The notes beneath the pieces are model-generated. The model ran no database searches. It had not been told where the DNA came from and worked only from the letters and a program-made list of their open reading frames with translations. Both the position numbers and the translations under genes were made by a program. DNA of 64,000 bases from Flaviflagellibacter sp963786225 (lineage in GTDB: Bacteria > Pseudomonadota > Alphaproteobacteria > Rhizobiales > Methylopilaceae): NCBI GenBank assembly GCA_963786225.1, contig CAWAYQ010000017.1:114105-178104 (forward strand). Direction: 5' to 3'. Below are positions 1 to 8,910 of the stretch, piece by piece (position 1 is the stretch's first letter; each line of letters opens with the position of its first letter).

Positions 1-161
1 CAAGGGATTGTGTCGCCATTCCAATGGATAGAGTACAGCCTCGCCTGTTCTGATTATCTGACATACCAGAGCCGCGCCCTCCGCCGAACTTCGACGTCGG
101 ACTGGCTTCACGACCATGAGGGCCTGCGGGCTCAACAACAATTCTTGGAAGGAAGACGCGA

Positions 162-1460
162 ATGTCTTCGGTCGAAACTCTACGCGGACCGCTTGGCGGG
201 CGCTGGCTTCAGCTCGCCATCGGCGTGGTTTGCATGGCCATGGTGGCCAATCTCCAGTACGGATGGACACTCTTCGTCGATCCGATCCAGGAAAAGCACG
301 GCTGGGCGCTGTCCGCGATCCAGGTCGCCTTTTCCATCTTCGTCATCACCGAAACCTGGCTGGTCCCGATCGAGGGCTGGTTCGTCGACAGGTTCGGCCC
401 GCGCGTCGTCGTCATCGTGGGTGGCCTGCTCTGCGGCCTGGCCTGGCTCGTGAATTCCTTCGCTGATTCGCTGGCTCTGCTCTACCTCGGCGCGGCCCTC
501 GGCGGCATCGGCGCCGGCGCCGTCTACGGGACCTGCGTCGCCAATGCGCTGAAATGGTTTCCGGACCGGCGCGGTCTCGCCGCTGGGATTACCGCCGCAG
601 GCTTCGGCGCGGGATCTGCGATCACCATCATCCCGATCGCCAACATGATCGGCTCGTCGGGATATGAGCATACCTTCTTCGTGTTCGGCCTGATCCAGGG
701 CGGCGCCACGCTTCTGCTCGGTCTGTTTCTGGCCAAGCCCGATGCGCGGCTGCTGCCCGTCGCGAAGGCCAAGGTGGTTCAGACCCGGCGCGAATATTCG
801 CCATGGGAAATGCTGAAGAGCCCGGTGTTTTGGGTCATGTATGCGATGTTCGCCCTGGTCGCCGCCGGCGGTCTCGTTGTGACGGCGCAGATCGGCCCGA
901 TCGCCAAGGAACTCAATGTCGCCAATGTGCCGGTCTCGCTGTTCGGCCTGACCATGGCGGCATTGCCGTTCGCCCTTGCGATCGACCGCGTGATGAACGG
1001 CGTCACCCGCCCGTTCTTTGGCTGGGTGTCGGACCATATCGGCCGCGAAAACACGATGTTCATCGCGTTCGCGATCGAGGCTGTCGGTATTCTGGCGCTC
1101 TGGCACTACAGCAGCGTGCCGATCGCATTCGTTCTGTTGACCGGCATTGTGTTCTTCGCCTGGGGCGAGATCTACAGTCTGTTCCCCTCGACCTGCGTGG
1201 ACACGTTCGGTCCGAAATACGCCGCGACGAATTCGGGCCTGCTCTACACGGCGAAAGGAACGGCGAGCCTTCTCGTGCCGATCGCGAATGTGCTGCACGA
1301 TTCCAGCGGGTCATGGGAATCGGTGTTCTACATTGCCGCCGCCGTCAACGCGCTCGCGGCGATCTCGGCGCTGCTGATCCTGAAGCCGATGCGCGCGAAA
1401 ACGATCCGCGAGGCACAGTCCGGAGGTATGGGCACGGCGGGTCTGCAGCCGGCCGAGTGA
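162..1460 (+). CDS. MFS transporter, oxalate/formate antiporter (OxlT) type
   Basis: A 432-residue protein with about 12 hydrophobic segments, as usual for the major facilitator superfamily. The stretch around residues 14-36 and the glycine-rich helices (GAALGGIGAGAVYGTC near 110) resemble the oxalate/formate antiporter subgroup, which exchanges dicarboxylate for monocarboxylate across the inner membrane. The ATG is preceded by GGAAGGA at good spacing. No oxalyl-CoA decarboxylase or formyl-CoA transferase gene lies beside it in this window, so the substrate is inferred from family resemblance only; another organic acid is possible. A strong hairpin terminator follows, shared with the convergent acyltransferase gene. 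Confidence 0.8.
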   Translation: MSSVETLRGPLGGRWLQLAIGVVCMAMVANLQYGWTLFVDPIQEKHGWALSAIQVAFSIFVITETWLVPIEGWFVDRFGPRVVVIVGGLLCGLAWLVNSFADSLALLYLGAALGGIGAGAVYGTCVANALKWFPDRRGLAAGITAAGFGAGSAITIIPIANMIGSSGYEHTFFVFGLIQGGATLLLGLFLAKPDARLLPVAKAKVVQTRREYSPWEMLKSPVFWVMYAMFALVAAGGLVVTAQIGPIAKELNVANVPVSLFGLTMAALPFALAIDRVMNGVTRPFFGWVSDHIGRENTMFIAFAIEAVGILALWHYSSVPIAFVLLTGIVFFAWGEIYSLFPSTCVDTFGPKYAATNSGLLYTAKGTASLLVPIANVLHDSSGSWESVFYIAAAVNALAAISALLILKPMRAKTIREAQSGGMGTAGLQPAE

Positions 1461-1480
1461 ACGTTGGAGACGGGGAAGCG

Positions 1481-1510
1481 AAGCGGCGGGCTCCGGCCCG
1501 CCGCTTTTTA
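1481..1510. terminator. Bidirectional Rho-independent terminator
   Basis: An 11-bp perfect inverted repeat (AAGCGGCGGGC, loop TCCG, GCCCGCCGCTT) is followed by a T run. It sits between two convergent genes and overlaps the stop codon of the minus-strand acyltransferase. Confidence 0.8.
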
Positions 1511-2554
1511 TTCGGCCGGCTGAAGCGCCGGCTTCTTGCGGTCGACGCGAAAGGCGGCGGGGCGCTCGAACAGGAAGCGGCCATAGCCCGTGCGCTGCAC
1601 CAGCACATAAAGAACGAGCGGGCTCACGATTGCGACCACTGTCACGATCAGGGACATCCAGCCGATATCGGTGATGAGGCCGGTTTTAAGCAGCAAAGTG
1701 CGCGTCGCCGCCATTGGCAGAAAGAACGCGAGATAGACCACGATCGAATGCTCCCCGGCATAGCGCAGGAGCGCTCCGATCTTGAAGCGCGCAAGCAGCG
1801 CCGCGATCGCGACAACGGCCATGCAGCCCATCAGGCCGAGCACGATGGAAACGCCCGGCAGGATCGCGACATCAAACGTCACGGCGCCCGCGTTCAGCAC
1901 AGCCCAGGCGACGAGCGCGACGGACGTCGCGCCCACGCGATCGGCAGCCATCTTGGCAAACGCGAAGATATAGGGCGCCGCATACCAGCCCGCGCAGAAA
2001 TAGAAGAAGCGCATGGCGGTTTCGTCGACGACGACAATTCCGGTGTTGATTCGCGCGATCTCCAGCGCGGCCGCGACCGTCAGCACGATAAAGGGCGGCA
2101 CATTCCTCAGAAGCTTCGCCGCGACGAAAAAGACGGGCAGAAGATAGATGAACCACAGCGTGCCGAACGGCTGCACCAGGGCGACGAGGAAGGCCTCGAC
2201 GACTGCGAGCGGGCCCTGTTCCAGCGCAAGACCCGGCCATTTGAAGACGCCCTGGATAAGCAGCCACAGCACATAGAAATAGGCGAAATGCACGACCTTG
2301 CGGTCCAGATAGAGCCGCCAGTCGCGTCCGATGACGAGCGACAGGAAAAGGCCCGAGATCAGGAAGAAGTCCGGCATGCGGAAGGGCCGCGCGAACTCGA
2401 CGACATGATGCATGAAGCCGGTGCCTCCCGCGGCCTCGCCGACACCGAGCGTCGAATGCATCATCACCACGAAGCAGATGCAGATGCCCTTGGCGTAGTC
2501 GACCCACGGAATGCGCGGATCGCCACCAGCGGAACGGGAAGCGGAAGTGGCCAT
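1508..2554 (-). CDS. Acyltransferase family 3 membrane protein
   Basis: A 348-residue integral membrane protein with about ten predicted transmembrane segments. The N-terminal WVDYAKGICICFVVMMH segment (residues about 18-34) carries the start of the acyltransferase-3 fold with its membrane histidine, and the RPFRMPDFFLISG segment near residue 77 is typical of the family (OpgC/ExoZ-like enzymes that O-acylate cell-surface or periplasmic glycans). It is divergent from the peroxiredoxin and convergent with the MFS gene, so it appears monocistronic. The acylated target cannot be told from the sequence. Confidence 0.75.
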   Translation of the reverse strand: MATSASRSAGGDPRIPWVDYAKGICICFVVMMHSTLGVGEAAGGTGFMHHVVEFARPFRMPDFFLISGLFLSLVIGRDWRLYLDRKVVHFAYFYVLWLLIQGVFKWPGLALEQGPLAVVEAFLVALVQPFGTLWFIYLLPVFFVAAKLLRNVPPFIVLTVAAALEIARINTGIVVVDETAMRFFYFCAGWYAAPYIFAFAKMAADRVGATSVALVAWAVLNAGAVTFDVAILPGVSIVLGLMGCMAVVAIAALLARFKIGALLRYAGEHSIVVYLAFFLPMAATRTLLLKTGLITDIGWMSLIVTVVAIVSPLVLYVLVQRTGYGRFLFERPAAFRVDRKKPALQPAE

Positions 2555-2629
2555 GCACGCAAGATACAGGATTCAAGCTTTCCAATTCTGGAATCCCGAA
2601 TTTAAGGTTACGCGCTATTATTTACATTT

Positions 2630-2646
2630 CTATAATGGTATTATAG
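2630..2646. promoter_or_regulatory. AT-rich palindrome, Fur/PerR-like operator candidate
   Basis: TATAAT-GGT-ATTATA is a perfect palindrome within an unusually AT-rich 80-bp stretch, about 90 bp upstream of the peroxiredoxin start. Read as a 7-1-7 repeat (TATAATG-G-TATTATA) it resembles Fur-superfamily boxes, including the PerR box. It lies between divergent genes, so it could serve either. Assignment to a peroxide-sensing regulator is inference. Confidence 0.4.
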
Positions 2647-2735
2647 TCACAATCTTTTTTCTTGCGTGTTTTAGCCGGGGGCTTATATCCACCCCTGAAA
2701 TTACGCCTTGAGCGCAACACAACAGGGAGATCGCG

Positions 2736-3371
2736 ATGAGCGTCCGTATTGGGGATATCGCCCCGGATTTCGAGCAGGACTCGACCGAAGGCAAAATTCA
2801 TTTCCATGACTGGGCGGGCGGCAAATGGGTCGTACTGTTCTCCCATCCGAAGAACTTCACCCCGGTCTGCACGACCGAACTCGGCGCGGTTTCGAAGCTC
2901 AAGGGCGAGTTCGACAAGCGCGGCGTCAAGGTTCTGGGCCTGTCCGTCGACCAGCTCGACAATCACGGCAAGTGGGCCGACGACATCGAGCAGACGCAGG
3001 GTGCGCGGCTGAACTTTCCGCTGATCGCCGACGCCGACAAGTCGGTTTCCGACAAATACGACATGATCCACCCGAATGCGTCCGACACCATGACCGTGCG
3101 TTCGGTGTTCGTGATCGATCCGAACAAGAAGATTCGCCTGATGCTGACCTATCCGGCGGCGACGGGACGCAATTTCGATGAGATCCTGCGCACGATCGAC
3201 TCGCTGCAGTTGACCGACAAGCACTCCGTCGCGACGCCGGCCGATTGGAAACAGGGCGAAGACGTCATCATCGTCCCCAGCGTCACCGACGAAGCGGCGA
3301 AAGAAAAATTCCCGAAGGGCTGGAAAGCCCTGCGCCCCTACCTTCGGATAACCGAACAGCCGGGCGAATAA
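2736..3371 (+). CDS. 1-Cys peroxiredoxin (Prx6 type)
   Basis: A 211-residue cytosolic peroxidase of the AhpC/TSA family that reduces hydrogen peroxide and organic hydroperoxides. The peroxidatic cysteine is Cys45 in FTPVCTTELG, and there is no other cysteine in the chain, so this is a 1-Cys enzyme that needs an external thiol. The C-terminal extension after residue 150 (PADWKQGEDVIIVPSV and GWKALRPYLR) is the dimerisation tail typical of Prx6-type enzymes. The ATG follows an ACAGGGAG ribosome binding site. Its gene is followed by a clear terminator and preceded by a Fur/PerR-like palindrome, fitting oxidative-stress control as a single-gene unit. Confidence 0.92.
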   Translation: MSVRIGDIAPDFEQDSTEGKIHFHDWAGGKWVVLFSHPKNFTPVCTTELGAVSKLKGEFDKRGVKVLGLSVDQLDNHGKWADDIEQTQGARLNFPLIADADKSVSDKYDMIHPNASDTMTVRSVFVIDPNKKIRLMLTYPAATGRNFDEILRTIDSLQLTDKHSVATPADWKQGEDVIIVPSVTDEAAKEKFPKGWKALRPYLRITEQPGE

Positions 3372-3392
3372 TCCGTTTGCTCCAAAGAGCTG

Positions 3393-3422
3393 AAAAAGCC
3401 CGCCCTCAAGGCGGGCTTTTTT
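3393..3422 (+). terminator. Rho-independent terminator of the peroxiredoxin gene
   Basis: AAAAAGCCCGCC, loop CTCAA, GGCGGGCTTTTTT: a 12-bp GC-rich stem flanked by A and T runs, 22 bp after the peroxiredoxin stop codon. Confidence 0.9.
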
Positions 3423-3473
3423 AATGCCGTGCCCCGCAGAAACCTTCTTTTACAGGGAAATGATTTTGTCCGG

Positions 3474-3506
3474 TTGAACCAACCCGCATCCTGCGGGTTG
3501 GTTCAA
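3474..3506. promoter_or_regulatory. Perfect 15-bp inverted repeat upstream of egtB
   Basis: TTGAACCAACCCGCA, spacer TCC, TGCGGGTTGGTTCAA. The arms are perfectly complementary and the structure ends 26 bp before the egtB ATG. There is no T run, so a simple terminator is unlikely. It could be a dimeric-regulator operator or a strong leader hairpin affecting egtBD expression; the sequence does not decide between these. Confidence 0.6.
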
Positions 3507-3532
3507 TCGTATGAAGGGTGCGGAGAGTTTTT

Positions 3533-4822
3533 ATGAGTGATGCGCGCATCGAGACGAGGCTCCCGACGGGAACTCGAAGGGCGGAGCTGCAAGCCCGCTT
3601 TCAGGAAATACGCAGACACAGCGAAGAGCTGGCGCGGGGGCTGCAGCCCGAGGACCAGGTGGTGCAGTCCATGCCGGATTGCAGCCCGACGAAATGGCAC
3701 CTGGCGCACGTCTCCTGGTTTTTCGAAACCTTCCTTCTCGTCCCGCACCTGAAGGGCTACGAGACCGCCCATCCGCAATTCGCCTTCCTCTTCAACTCCT
3801 ATTATGAGGCCGCCGGCGCGCGGCACAACCGGTTCGAGCGCGGACTCATTACGCGGCCGACGGTCTCGGACGTTGCGGCCTATCGTATGCACGTCACTCA
3901 GGCGATGAACGACCTGATCGGCATCGCGGACGATGCGCTCTGGGCCGAGATCGAACCCGTGGTCGATATCGGCAATCACCACGAGCAGCAGCATCAGGAG
4001 CTGATCCTGATGGATATTCTCAATCTGTTTTCCGCGAATCCCCTCCGCCCGGCCTATCGGCCCTGGAAAGCGCGCGCCGCGAACAAGGCCGCGCCTTTGA
4101 CATGGTTTGATTACGAAGGCGGGATTTTCGGCATCGGTCATGACGGAGACGGCTTTTCCTACGACAATGAGAGCCCGCGCCACGATGTTCTCCTGCGGCC
4201 TTTCCGCCTCGCGTCGCGCGCGGTGACGAACGCCGAGTGGATCCAGTTCATCGAGGACGATGGCTATGCGCGCCCCGATCTCTGGCTCTCCGAAGGCTGG
4301 GCCCGCGCCAATACCGGCGAGTTCGCGGCGCCGCTGTATTGGGAAAGGGCAGATACCGGCTACCAGGCCATGACCTTGTCCGGACAGCACCGAGTCGATC
4401 CGGATGCTCCCGTTGTCCACGTGTCGTTCTACGAGGCGGACGCGTACGCACGATGGGCGGGAAAGCGCCTGCCGACCGAAGCCGAATGGGAGATCGCCGC
4501 ACGCGGCTTGCCGCAGGACGGAAATTTCGCCACGTCGGGGTTCTTGCGCCCCATCGCAGCGGAGACCGTGCCGGATCATCCCACGCAGATGTTCGGCGAT
4601 GTCTGGGAATGGACCCAAAGCCCATACACGCCCTATCCGGGCTATCGCGCCGCGCCCGGCGCGCTCGGTGAATACAACGGTAAGTTCATGTCCAATCAGA
4701 TGGTTCTGCGCGGCGGGTGCTGCGCAACACCCGATGGGCATATCCGCGCGACGTATCGCAATTTCTTCTACCCGCATCAGCGCTGGCCGTTCGCCGGCCT
4801 TCGTCTCGCGGAGGACGCATGA
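3533..4822 (+). CDS. egtB: Ergothioneine biosynthesis protein EgtB
   Basis: A 429-residue non-heme iron sulfoxide synthase that joins trimethylhistidine (hercynine) to a thiol donor in ergothioneine synthesis. The N-terminal DinB-like half supplies metal histidines (KWHLAHVSWFFE near residue 52 and HHEQQHQE near 150), and the C-terminal half is an FGE-sulfatase-like fold (PVVHVSFYEADAYARWAGKR, then GDVWEWTQSPY and LRGGCC). The ATG at this position has a GGAGAG site six bases upstream; a GTG 15 bp further upstream is the alternative start. It overlaps egtD by four bases (ATGA), so the two are translationally coupled. Confidence 0.93.
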   Translation: MSDARIETRLPTGTRRAELQARFQEIRRHSEELARGLQPEDQVVQSMPDCSPTKWHLAHVSWFFETFLLVPHLKGYETAHPQFAFLFNSYYEAAGARHNRFERGLITRPTVSDVAAYRMHVTQAMNDLIGIADDALWAEIEPVVDIGNHHEQQHQELILMDILNLFSANPLRPAYRPWKARAANKAAPLTWFDYEGGIFGIGHDGDGFSYDNESPRHDVLLRPFRLASRAVTNAEWIQFIEDDGYARPDLWLSEGWARANTGEFAAPLYWERADTGYQAMTLSGQHRVDPDAPVVHVSFYEADAYARWAGKRLPTEAEWEIAARGLPQDGNFATSGFLRPIAAETVPDHPTQMFGDVWEWTQSPYTPYPGYRAAPGALGEYNGKFMSNQMVLRGGCCATPDGHIRATYRNFFYPHQRWPFAGLRLAEDA

Positions 4823-5835
4823 CGCCTTCCCTTGCCGCTGTCTTGCATCTCGATGAAGATCTGCGCCCGCTTTATCGAGACCGTTCCGGTTTCCTGCACG
4901 ACGTTCTTGACGGACTGTCACGCGGGCAAAAGGCGATCCCGCCGAAATATTTTTATGACGCGGCGGGCTCGCGCCTGTTCGACCGCATCTGCGAACTTCC
5001 GGAATATTACCCGACCCGCACCGAAATGCAGATTCTCCGCGACGCGGCTCGCTCGATCGCAGCGCGCGCCGGAGAGGATGTGGCGTTGGTCGAGTTCGGC
5101 TCCGGATCGAGTGCAAAAATCCGCATTCTCCTCGACGCGCTTGCTCGTCCGGCGGCGTATGTACCTCTCGATATCTCCGGCGAACATATGCGCGCGGCGG
5201 CCAAATCCCTGCAGCGCGACTATCCCGGCCTCGACATCGCGCCCGTCGAAGCCGATTTCACGCATAAGGTGACGCTGCCGGAGGCGGCGCGCCGAAATAA
5301 GCTCCTGGGCTTCTTCCCCGGCTCGACCATCGGCAATCTCACGGTGGAAGAAGCGGAAGCATTTCTCCGTCAGGCGGGAGAAACGCTCGGCCCGGGAGCC
5401 GATTTCGTCGTCGGCGTCGATCTCAGAAAGCACGGAGCCGTCCTGCATGCAGCCTATAACGACGCGGCGGGCATCACGGCGGCGTTCAACATGAACCTCC
5501 TGACCCGCATCAACCGTGAACTGGGCGCCGATTTTGATCTGAAGGCCTTTCGTCACCGCGCGTTCTATAACGGCGTGCTGGGTCGCATCGAGATGCATAT
5601 CGAAAGCCTGAAACCGCAGACAGTGTGCGTCGCCGGTGATGCTTTCGCCTTCCGCGAAGGTGAAACGATTCACACCGAGAACTCCTACAAATACTCGGTT
5701 TCCGGCTTCCAGCAGCTTGCCAGCCGCGGCGGCTGGCGTCCGGTCGACTGCTATATCGACGAAAACAGCCTCTTCAGTGTCCACTACCTCACGCGAAGCG
5801 CAGAGCCTGAGGCAGGCTGTCGTCGATCTCTTTGA
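4819..5835 (+). CDS. egtD: L-histidine N-alpha-methyltransferase EgtD
   Basis: A 338-residue SAM-dependent methyltransferase that converts histidine to hercynine, the first step of ergothioneine synthesis. Visible landmarks are IPPKYFYDAAGSRLFD near residue 37, the SAM-binding VEFGSGSSAKIRILLDAL near 93, YVPLDISGEHM near 115, FPGSTIGNL near 169 and the C-terminal YKYS/SVHYL region. The start overlaps the egtB stop. The egtBD pair without egtA/egtC/egtE nearby is a common alphaproteobacterial arrangement; a PLP-type C-S lyase would have to be encoded elsewhere. Confidence 0.93.
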   Translation: MTPSLAAVLHLDEDLRPLYRDRSGFLHDVLDGLSRGQKAIPPKYFYDAAGSRLFDRICELPEYYPTRTEMQILRDAARSIAARAGEDVALVEFGSGSSAKIRILLDALARPAAYVPLDISGEHMRAAAKSLQRDYPGLDIAPVEADFTHKVTLPEAARRNKLLGFFPGSTIGNLTVEEAEAFLRQAGETLGPGADFVVGVDLRKHGAVLHAAYNDAAGITAAFNMNLLTRINRELGADFDLKAFRHRAFYNGVLGRIEMHIESLKPQTVCVAGDAFAFREGETIHTENSYKYSVSGFQQLASRGGWRPVDCYIDENSLFSVHYLTRSAEPEAGCRRSL

Positions 5836-6331
5836 AATCCCGTTCGAAATCGAAATCGTCCGTCAGATCGAGCTGGCAGATGCGTGCGGCATTGCTGGAA
5901 CAGTCCAGGTCTTTCAGCAGAAGCCCATCATAAAGCTCGCCGAGCTCGAACTCGACAGCCCGATTTCGCGGCCGATCTTCACGCCGATCCAGCAGCAGCG
6001 GACGCGATGGCCCACTGGCCGGCCCTCGGTGGATCAAGCACGCGACCGAACGCCCTCGAAAGTTCTTCGAGGCTGAGCCGTGTGGGGGTTGCGGCTTTAC
6101 GGGCAAGGAACCTCCGGCATGTCCACAGAACACCGGGCCTGGAAAGTCCGCATGATTCACCGGCTTTGCCTGCCGATCGATGACCTCCGCCCTGCAAAAC
6201 ATGGGATAAAATCGCGCTATTCACTGCAAAGTGCCTATTACAAGGCCTTTCCGTTGCGGCATGAGCCATTGGGCTCTTGCTCACCGGTCAACTCGACGTA
6301 ATGTTCGTCCGCACGAATCACTGGAGGCACC
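5836..6331. other. Gene-poor spacer with a doubtful minus-strand ORF
   Basis: About 500 bp between egtD and the HU gene. A 137-codon minus-strand frame (6202 down to 5789) ends inside the 3' end of egtD. Its last 60 codons (VEFELGELYDGLL onward, acidic) look more protein-like than its first half, and a neighbouring minus frame holds SLEELSRAFGRVL near 6050. A decayed or frameshifted small gene is possible, but no family is recognised and I do not call it as a gene. No terminator for egtD was seen. Confidence 0.3.
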
Positions 6332-6631
6332 ATGGCTACGCAAATGACGAAATCGCAGTTGATCGAGAAGATCGCTGAGGCACACGAGCTGTCCAAGAAG
6401 GACGTCAAGGGCGTGCTGGAAACGCTGGCGACCCTTGGCTACAAGGAACTGAAGAAGACGGGGGTGTTCCTCGTCCCCGGATTCGCCAAGTTCGTCGTCG
6501 TCAAGAAGCCGGCCACGAAGGCGCGCAAGGGCACCAATCCCTTTACCGGCGAACCCATGACGTTCAAGGCCAAGCCGGCCCGTAAGATCGTCAGGGCGCG
6601 TCCGGTCAAGGCGGCCAAAGACGCGGTTTGA
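6332..6631 (+). CDS. HU family DNA-binding protein
   Basis: A 99-residue basic protein of the bacterial HU/IHF fold, which binds and bends DNA in the nucleoid. It begins MATQMTKSQLIEKIAE, and the helix pair is followed by the beta-arm segment ATKARKGTNPFTGEP (residues about 61-75) with the family's characteristic NPxTGE-type turn. A Lys/Ala-rich tail follows. The ATG has a CTGGAGG site. It is a single-gene unit with a hairpin terminator 10 bp downstream. Confidence 0.9.
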   Translation: MATQMTKSQLIEKIAEAHELSKKDVKGVLETLATLGYKELKKTGVFLVPGFAKFVVVKKPATKARKGTNPFTGEPMTFKAKPARKIVRARPVKAAKDAV

Positions 6632-6640
6632 GCATTACAC

Positions 6641-6665
6641 GGGGGTCCGACAGGGACCCCTGTTT
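6641..6665 (+). terminator. Terminator of the HU gene
   Basis: GGGGTCC, loop GACA, GGGACCCC, then TGTTTG, directly after the HU stop codon. The stem is strong and the T tract short. Confidence 0.65.
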
Positions 6666-7307
6666 GCGAGGATGGCCTGCGGAAGGGACAGCAGCGCACC
6701 CTATGGGCGCGCGCTGCCTTTCCGAGGTCTTCCGCTGCCCCTCGCATGCATCGCGGCTCTTTTCACCGGCCCGCAGGAGAGCACGGGGCGCGAGGGAACC
6801 TGCCGCCTGCAGCAGAGACTCTCCAGCAACAGAATCGTACATACGAGAATTCAGCGGCCATAAGGCGTAAGGCTACGGCGCATCGTCGAGTAAGGCGACT
6901 TGCGCGGCGCGTCACTACATCTTCGTGTATTGGGAGGTACAAGCGAAGAGGCTATATAATTCGCTTTACTCATTATTTTAAGAAGAGACTTCAAGTCTTG
7001 TCAAGACAGCCATTCGCGAGCAAGGCTATTCAACGGCGCCTTGCACTTCGAAGCCCGATTCGATCCACCGATGAATGGACGTACGGAGACGGGATGAAAA
7101 CCAGAGGTGAGGCGGACGAGGCGCGCGGAGATCGTTGGGACTGCAAATTGCGGTCGACGATGAGCATGTCTCGCGACACATGCGAGAGTCTTCGCGCTCA
7201 TCGGTCGACCCGCCAGCGTGTCGCGACTGTGGCCCCCGGAAGCAGGACCAGCCGAATTCGAAACTGACTGCGCCCCACGCGCGCCATCGCATCAAGGCAC
7301 CCGAACC
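6666..7307. other. Non-coding stretch upstream of the chromate transporter
   Basis: About 640 bp without a convincing gene. It contains an AT-rich patch with a TATAAT at 6954 and a small palindrome AGACTT-C-AAGTCT at 6986-6998, which could be promoter or operator elements. Overlapping ORFs here have arginine/serine-rich shadow composition. Confidence 0.4.
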
Positions 7308-7874
7308 GTGATCCAGAACGCAAAATCATCGCCGCAGACCATATCCGTACTCCGGCTCACATTGCTGAACGCCAAGATCGGGCTTCTCAGTTTCGGCGGC
7401 GGCGTGACTGCGCTTTTCTATCATGAGTTCGTGATCAAGCGGCCCGTCCTGACCGAGGCCGAGTTTTTCAGCGGCCTGACGGTGTCCCAGATCCTGCCGG
7501 GCGCCAACGTCGTCAATATCTCGGTCTACATCGCCCAGAGGCTTCACGGCCTGCCCGGAGCGGTCGCCGCGGTCTCCGGCCTGATCGCCGGCCCGTTTTT
7601 CATCGTTATCGGCATGTATCTGATCTACGACCGGATCATCGATCTGCCCTGGGTGGCGGCGGGACTGGACGGCATCACCGCGGCCGCGATCGGTCTTCTC
7701 GGATTGCTCGTTTTGCGGGGAGTCCGCGCGTCACGACATGCGGACAGCATCCTGACCTTCATCGCAACGACGGTTTTGGTCGGCATTCTGCGGCTGCCGC
7801 TCATTCCCGTCGTTCTGTGCATCATGCCCGTCAGCATCGCACTCGCCGCTTACAGATTGCGCCGCGATGTCTGA
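7308..7874 (+). CDS. Chromate transporter, N-terminal-type half protein
   Basis: A 188-residue membrane protein of the CHR family in its short-chain form, where two monodomain proteins act together. The family signature appears as KIGLLSFGGG followed by VSQILPGANVVNISVYIAQR. I chose the GTG at this position because homology-like sequence begins just after it; the frame is open another 90 bp upstream. It overlaps the next gene by 8 bp, so the pair is one operon. The family exports chromate or takes up related oxyanions; the real substrate here is inferred. Confidence 0.8.
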   Translation: MIQNAKSSPQTISVLRLTLLNAKIGLLSFGGGVTALFYHEFVIKRPVLTEAEFFSGLTVSQILPGANVVNISVYIAQRLHGLPGAVAAVSGLIAGPFFIVIGMYLIYDRIIDLPWVAAGLDGITAAAIGLLGLLVLRGVRASRHADSILTFIATTVLVGILRLPLIPVVLCIMPVSIALAAYRLRRDV

Positions 7875-8412
7875 CAACGTGCCTCTCGCCCTCGCTTTGG
7901 CTTTCATTCCGCTGTCCTTCATGTCGTTTGGAGGCGGGATCAGCGTCCTGCCGGCAGTCCAGCAGCAGGCGGTCGAGTTGCATGCGTGGACCACGCCGCG
8001 CGAGTTCATCGAGATGTTCGCGATCGCCCGCACCGCGCCCGGCCCCGGCCTGATGCTCGCCACCCTCATCGGATGGAAGGTCGCTGGATGGGCTGGCGCC
8101 CTCATCACGACCTTGGCGATTTTCGTTCCCTCGTCCGTCCTCTGCTTCGTCGTCGCACAGGCCTGGAGGAAGCACGAAGGCAAGATCTGGCATCGCGCCG
8201 TCCAGCAAGGCCTCGCCCCCATCGGAACGGGCCTGATCGGTGCCGGGATCATCAGTCTGCTGGATCTCGCCGATGCGGGTCCGGTCTCCTTGGCGACCGC
8301 CGCGGCAACGGCCGCGGTGCTGATTCTGAACCCGCGAATATCGCCGCCCATCGTCCTCTTTTCCGCGGCGGCAATCTTCGCCGCGGGAAGCGTTGTTCTG
8401 AACGCGCAATGA
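7867..8412 (+). CDS. Chromate transporter, C-terminal-type half protein
   Basis: A 181-residue partner of the preceding CHR protein. It carries the same duplicated signature, FMSFGGGISVLPAVQQQAV near residue 19 and ARTAPGPGLMLATLIGWK near 57, with about five or six hydrophobic helices. Its ATG lies inside the 3' end of the upstream gene, typical of translational coupling. The two short CHR proteins probably form an antiparallel heterodimer, as described for other short-chain pairs. Confidence 0.8.
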   Translation: MSDNVPLALALAFIPLSFMSFGGGISVLPAVQQQAVELHAWTTPREFIEMFAIARTAPGPGLMLATLIGWKVAGWAGALITTLAIFVPSSVLCFVVAQAWRKHEGKIWHRAVQQGLAPIGTGLIGAGIISLLDLADAGPVSLATAAATAAVLILNPRISPPIVLFSAAAIFAAGSVVLNAQ

Positions 8413-8910
8413 AACGCCACCCGATCCGGGGATGAACACGGGCGATCAATAACGAGCCAGGGAGATCGTGAAGTTACGGCAACGAGCGAAACCGGACTTT
8501 CTGCTCTTTCTCACGATCGAGGCCGATCGCCGTTTCGGCGCGGAGCACGTCGACTTACGGAGCGTCGCAAGGGCACGGCCCGGACCTCTTCAACTTCGTC
8601 CGATCGGCATTTGAGAGACCGCGAAATGAGAAACCGCGAAACGGCGCGGGACACCCTGTCTCATCGACCGCATTATTAACCATGAAACTCGCGCGGCGAG
8701 CGCCGCCGCCCTTCATGCTCTCCGTATTGAGGCCGGCGAAGGGCAAAATTTTCAAGGTCTCACTTCACGTTACCGAGATCCGCGCAGCCCCTCAGGAATC
8801 CGCGCATCACCTCACCGTCGTTAACCGAAGTAAAACAAGACCGTTTACAGTGTCTATACACGCATATAGCATTCGTATCTTGGGGCGTACGTTTTCCCAG
8901 AGTATGTGTG
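8413..8910. other. Spacer between the chromate genes and the response regulator
   Basis: About 500 bp. A GTG-started 48-codon frame (8468-8614) with GGGAGATC upstream is visible but matches nothing I know. Near 8620 there is a short imperfect repeat (GACCGCGAAATGAGA / AACCGCGAAACGG). The last 100 bp are AT-richer and probably hold the response-regulator promoter. No terminator was found. Confidence 0.35.

Noticed and set aside
803..2605. A 600-codon plus-strand frame across the MFS and acyltransferase genes
   Set aside because: It spans two convergent real genes and their terminator and has shadow composition.
6954..6959. TATAAT as a defined promoter for the chromate transporter
   Set aside because: No convincing -35 at the right spacing, and the gene starts 350 bp downstream.
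8468..8614. GTG-started 48-codon ORF
   Set aside because: A plausible ribosome site exists, but there is no family match and the composition is not clearly coding.
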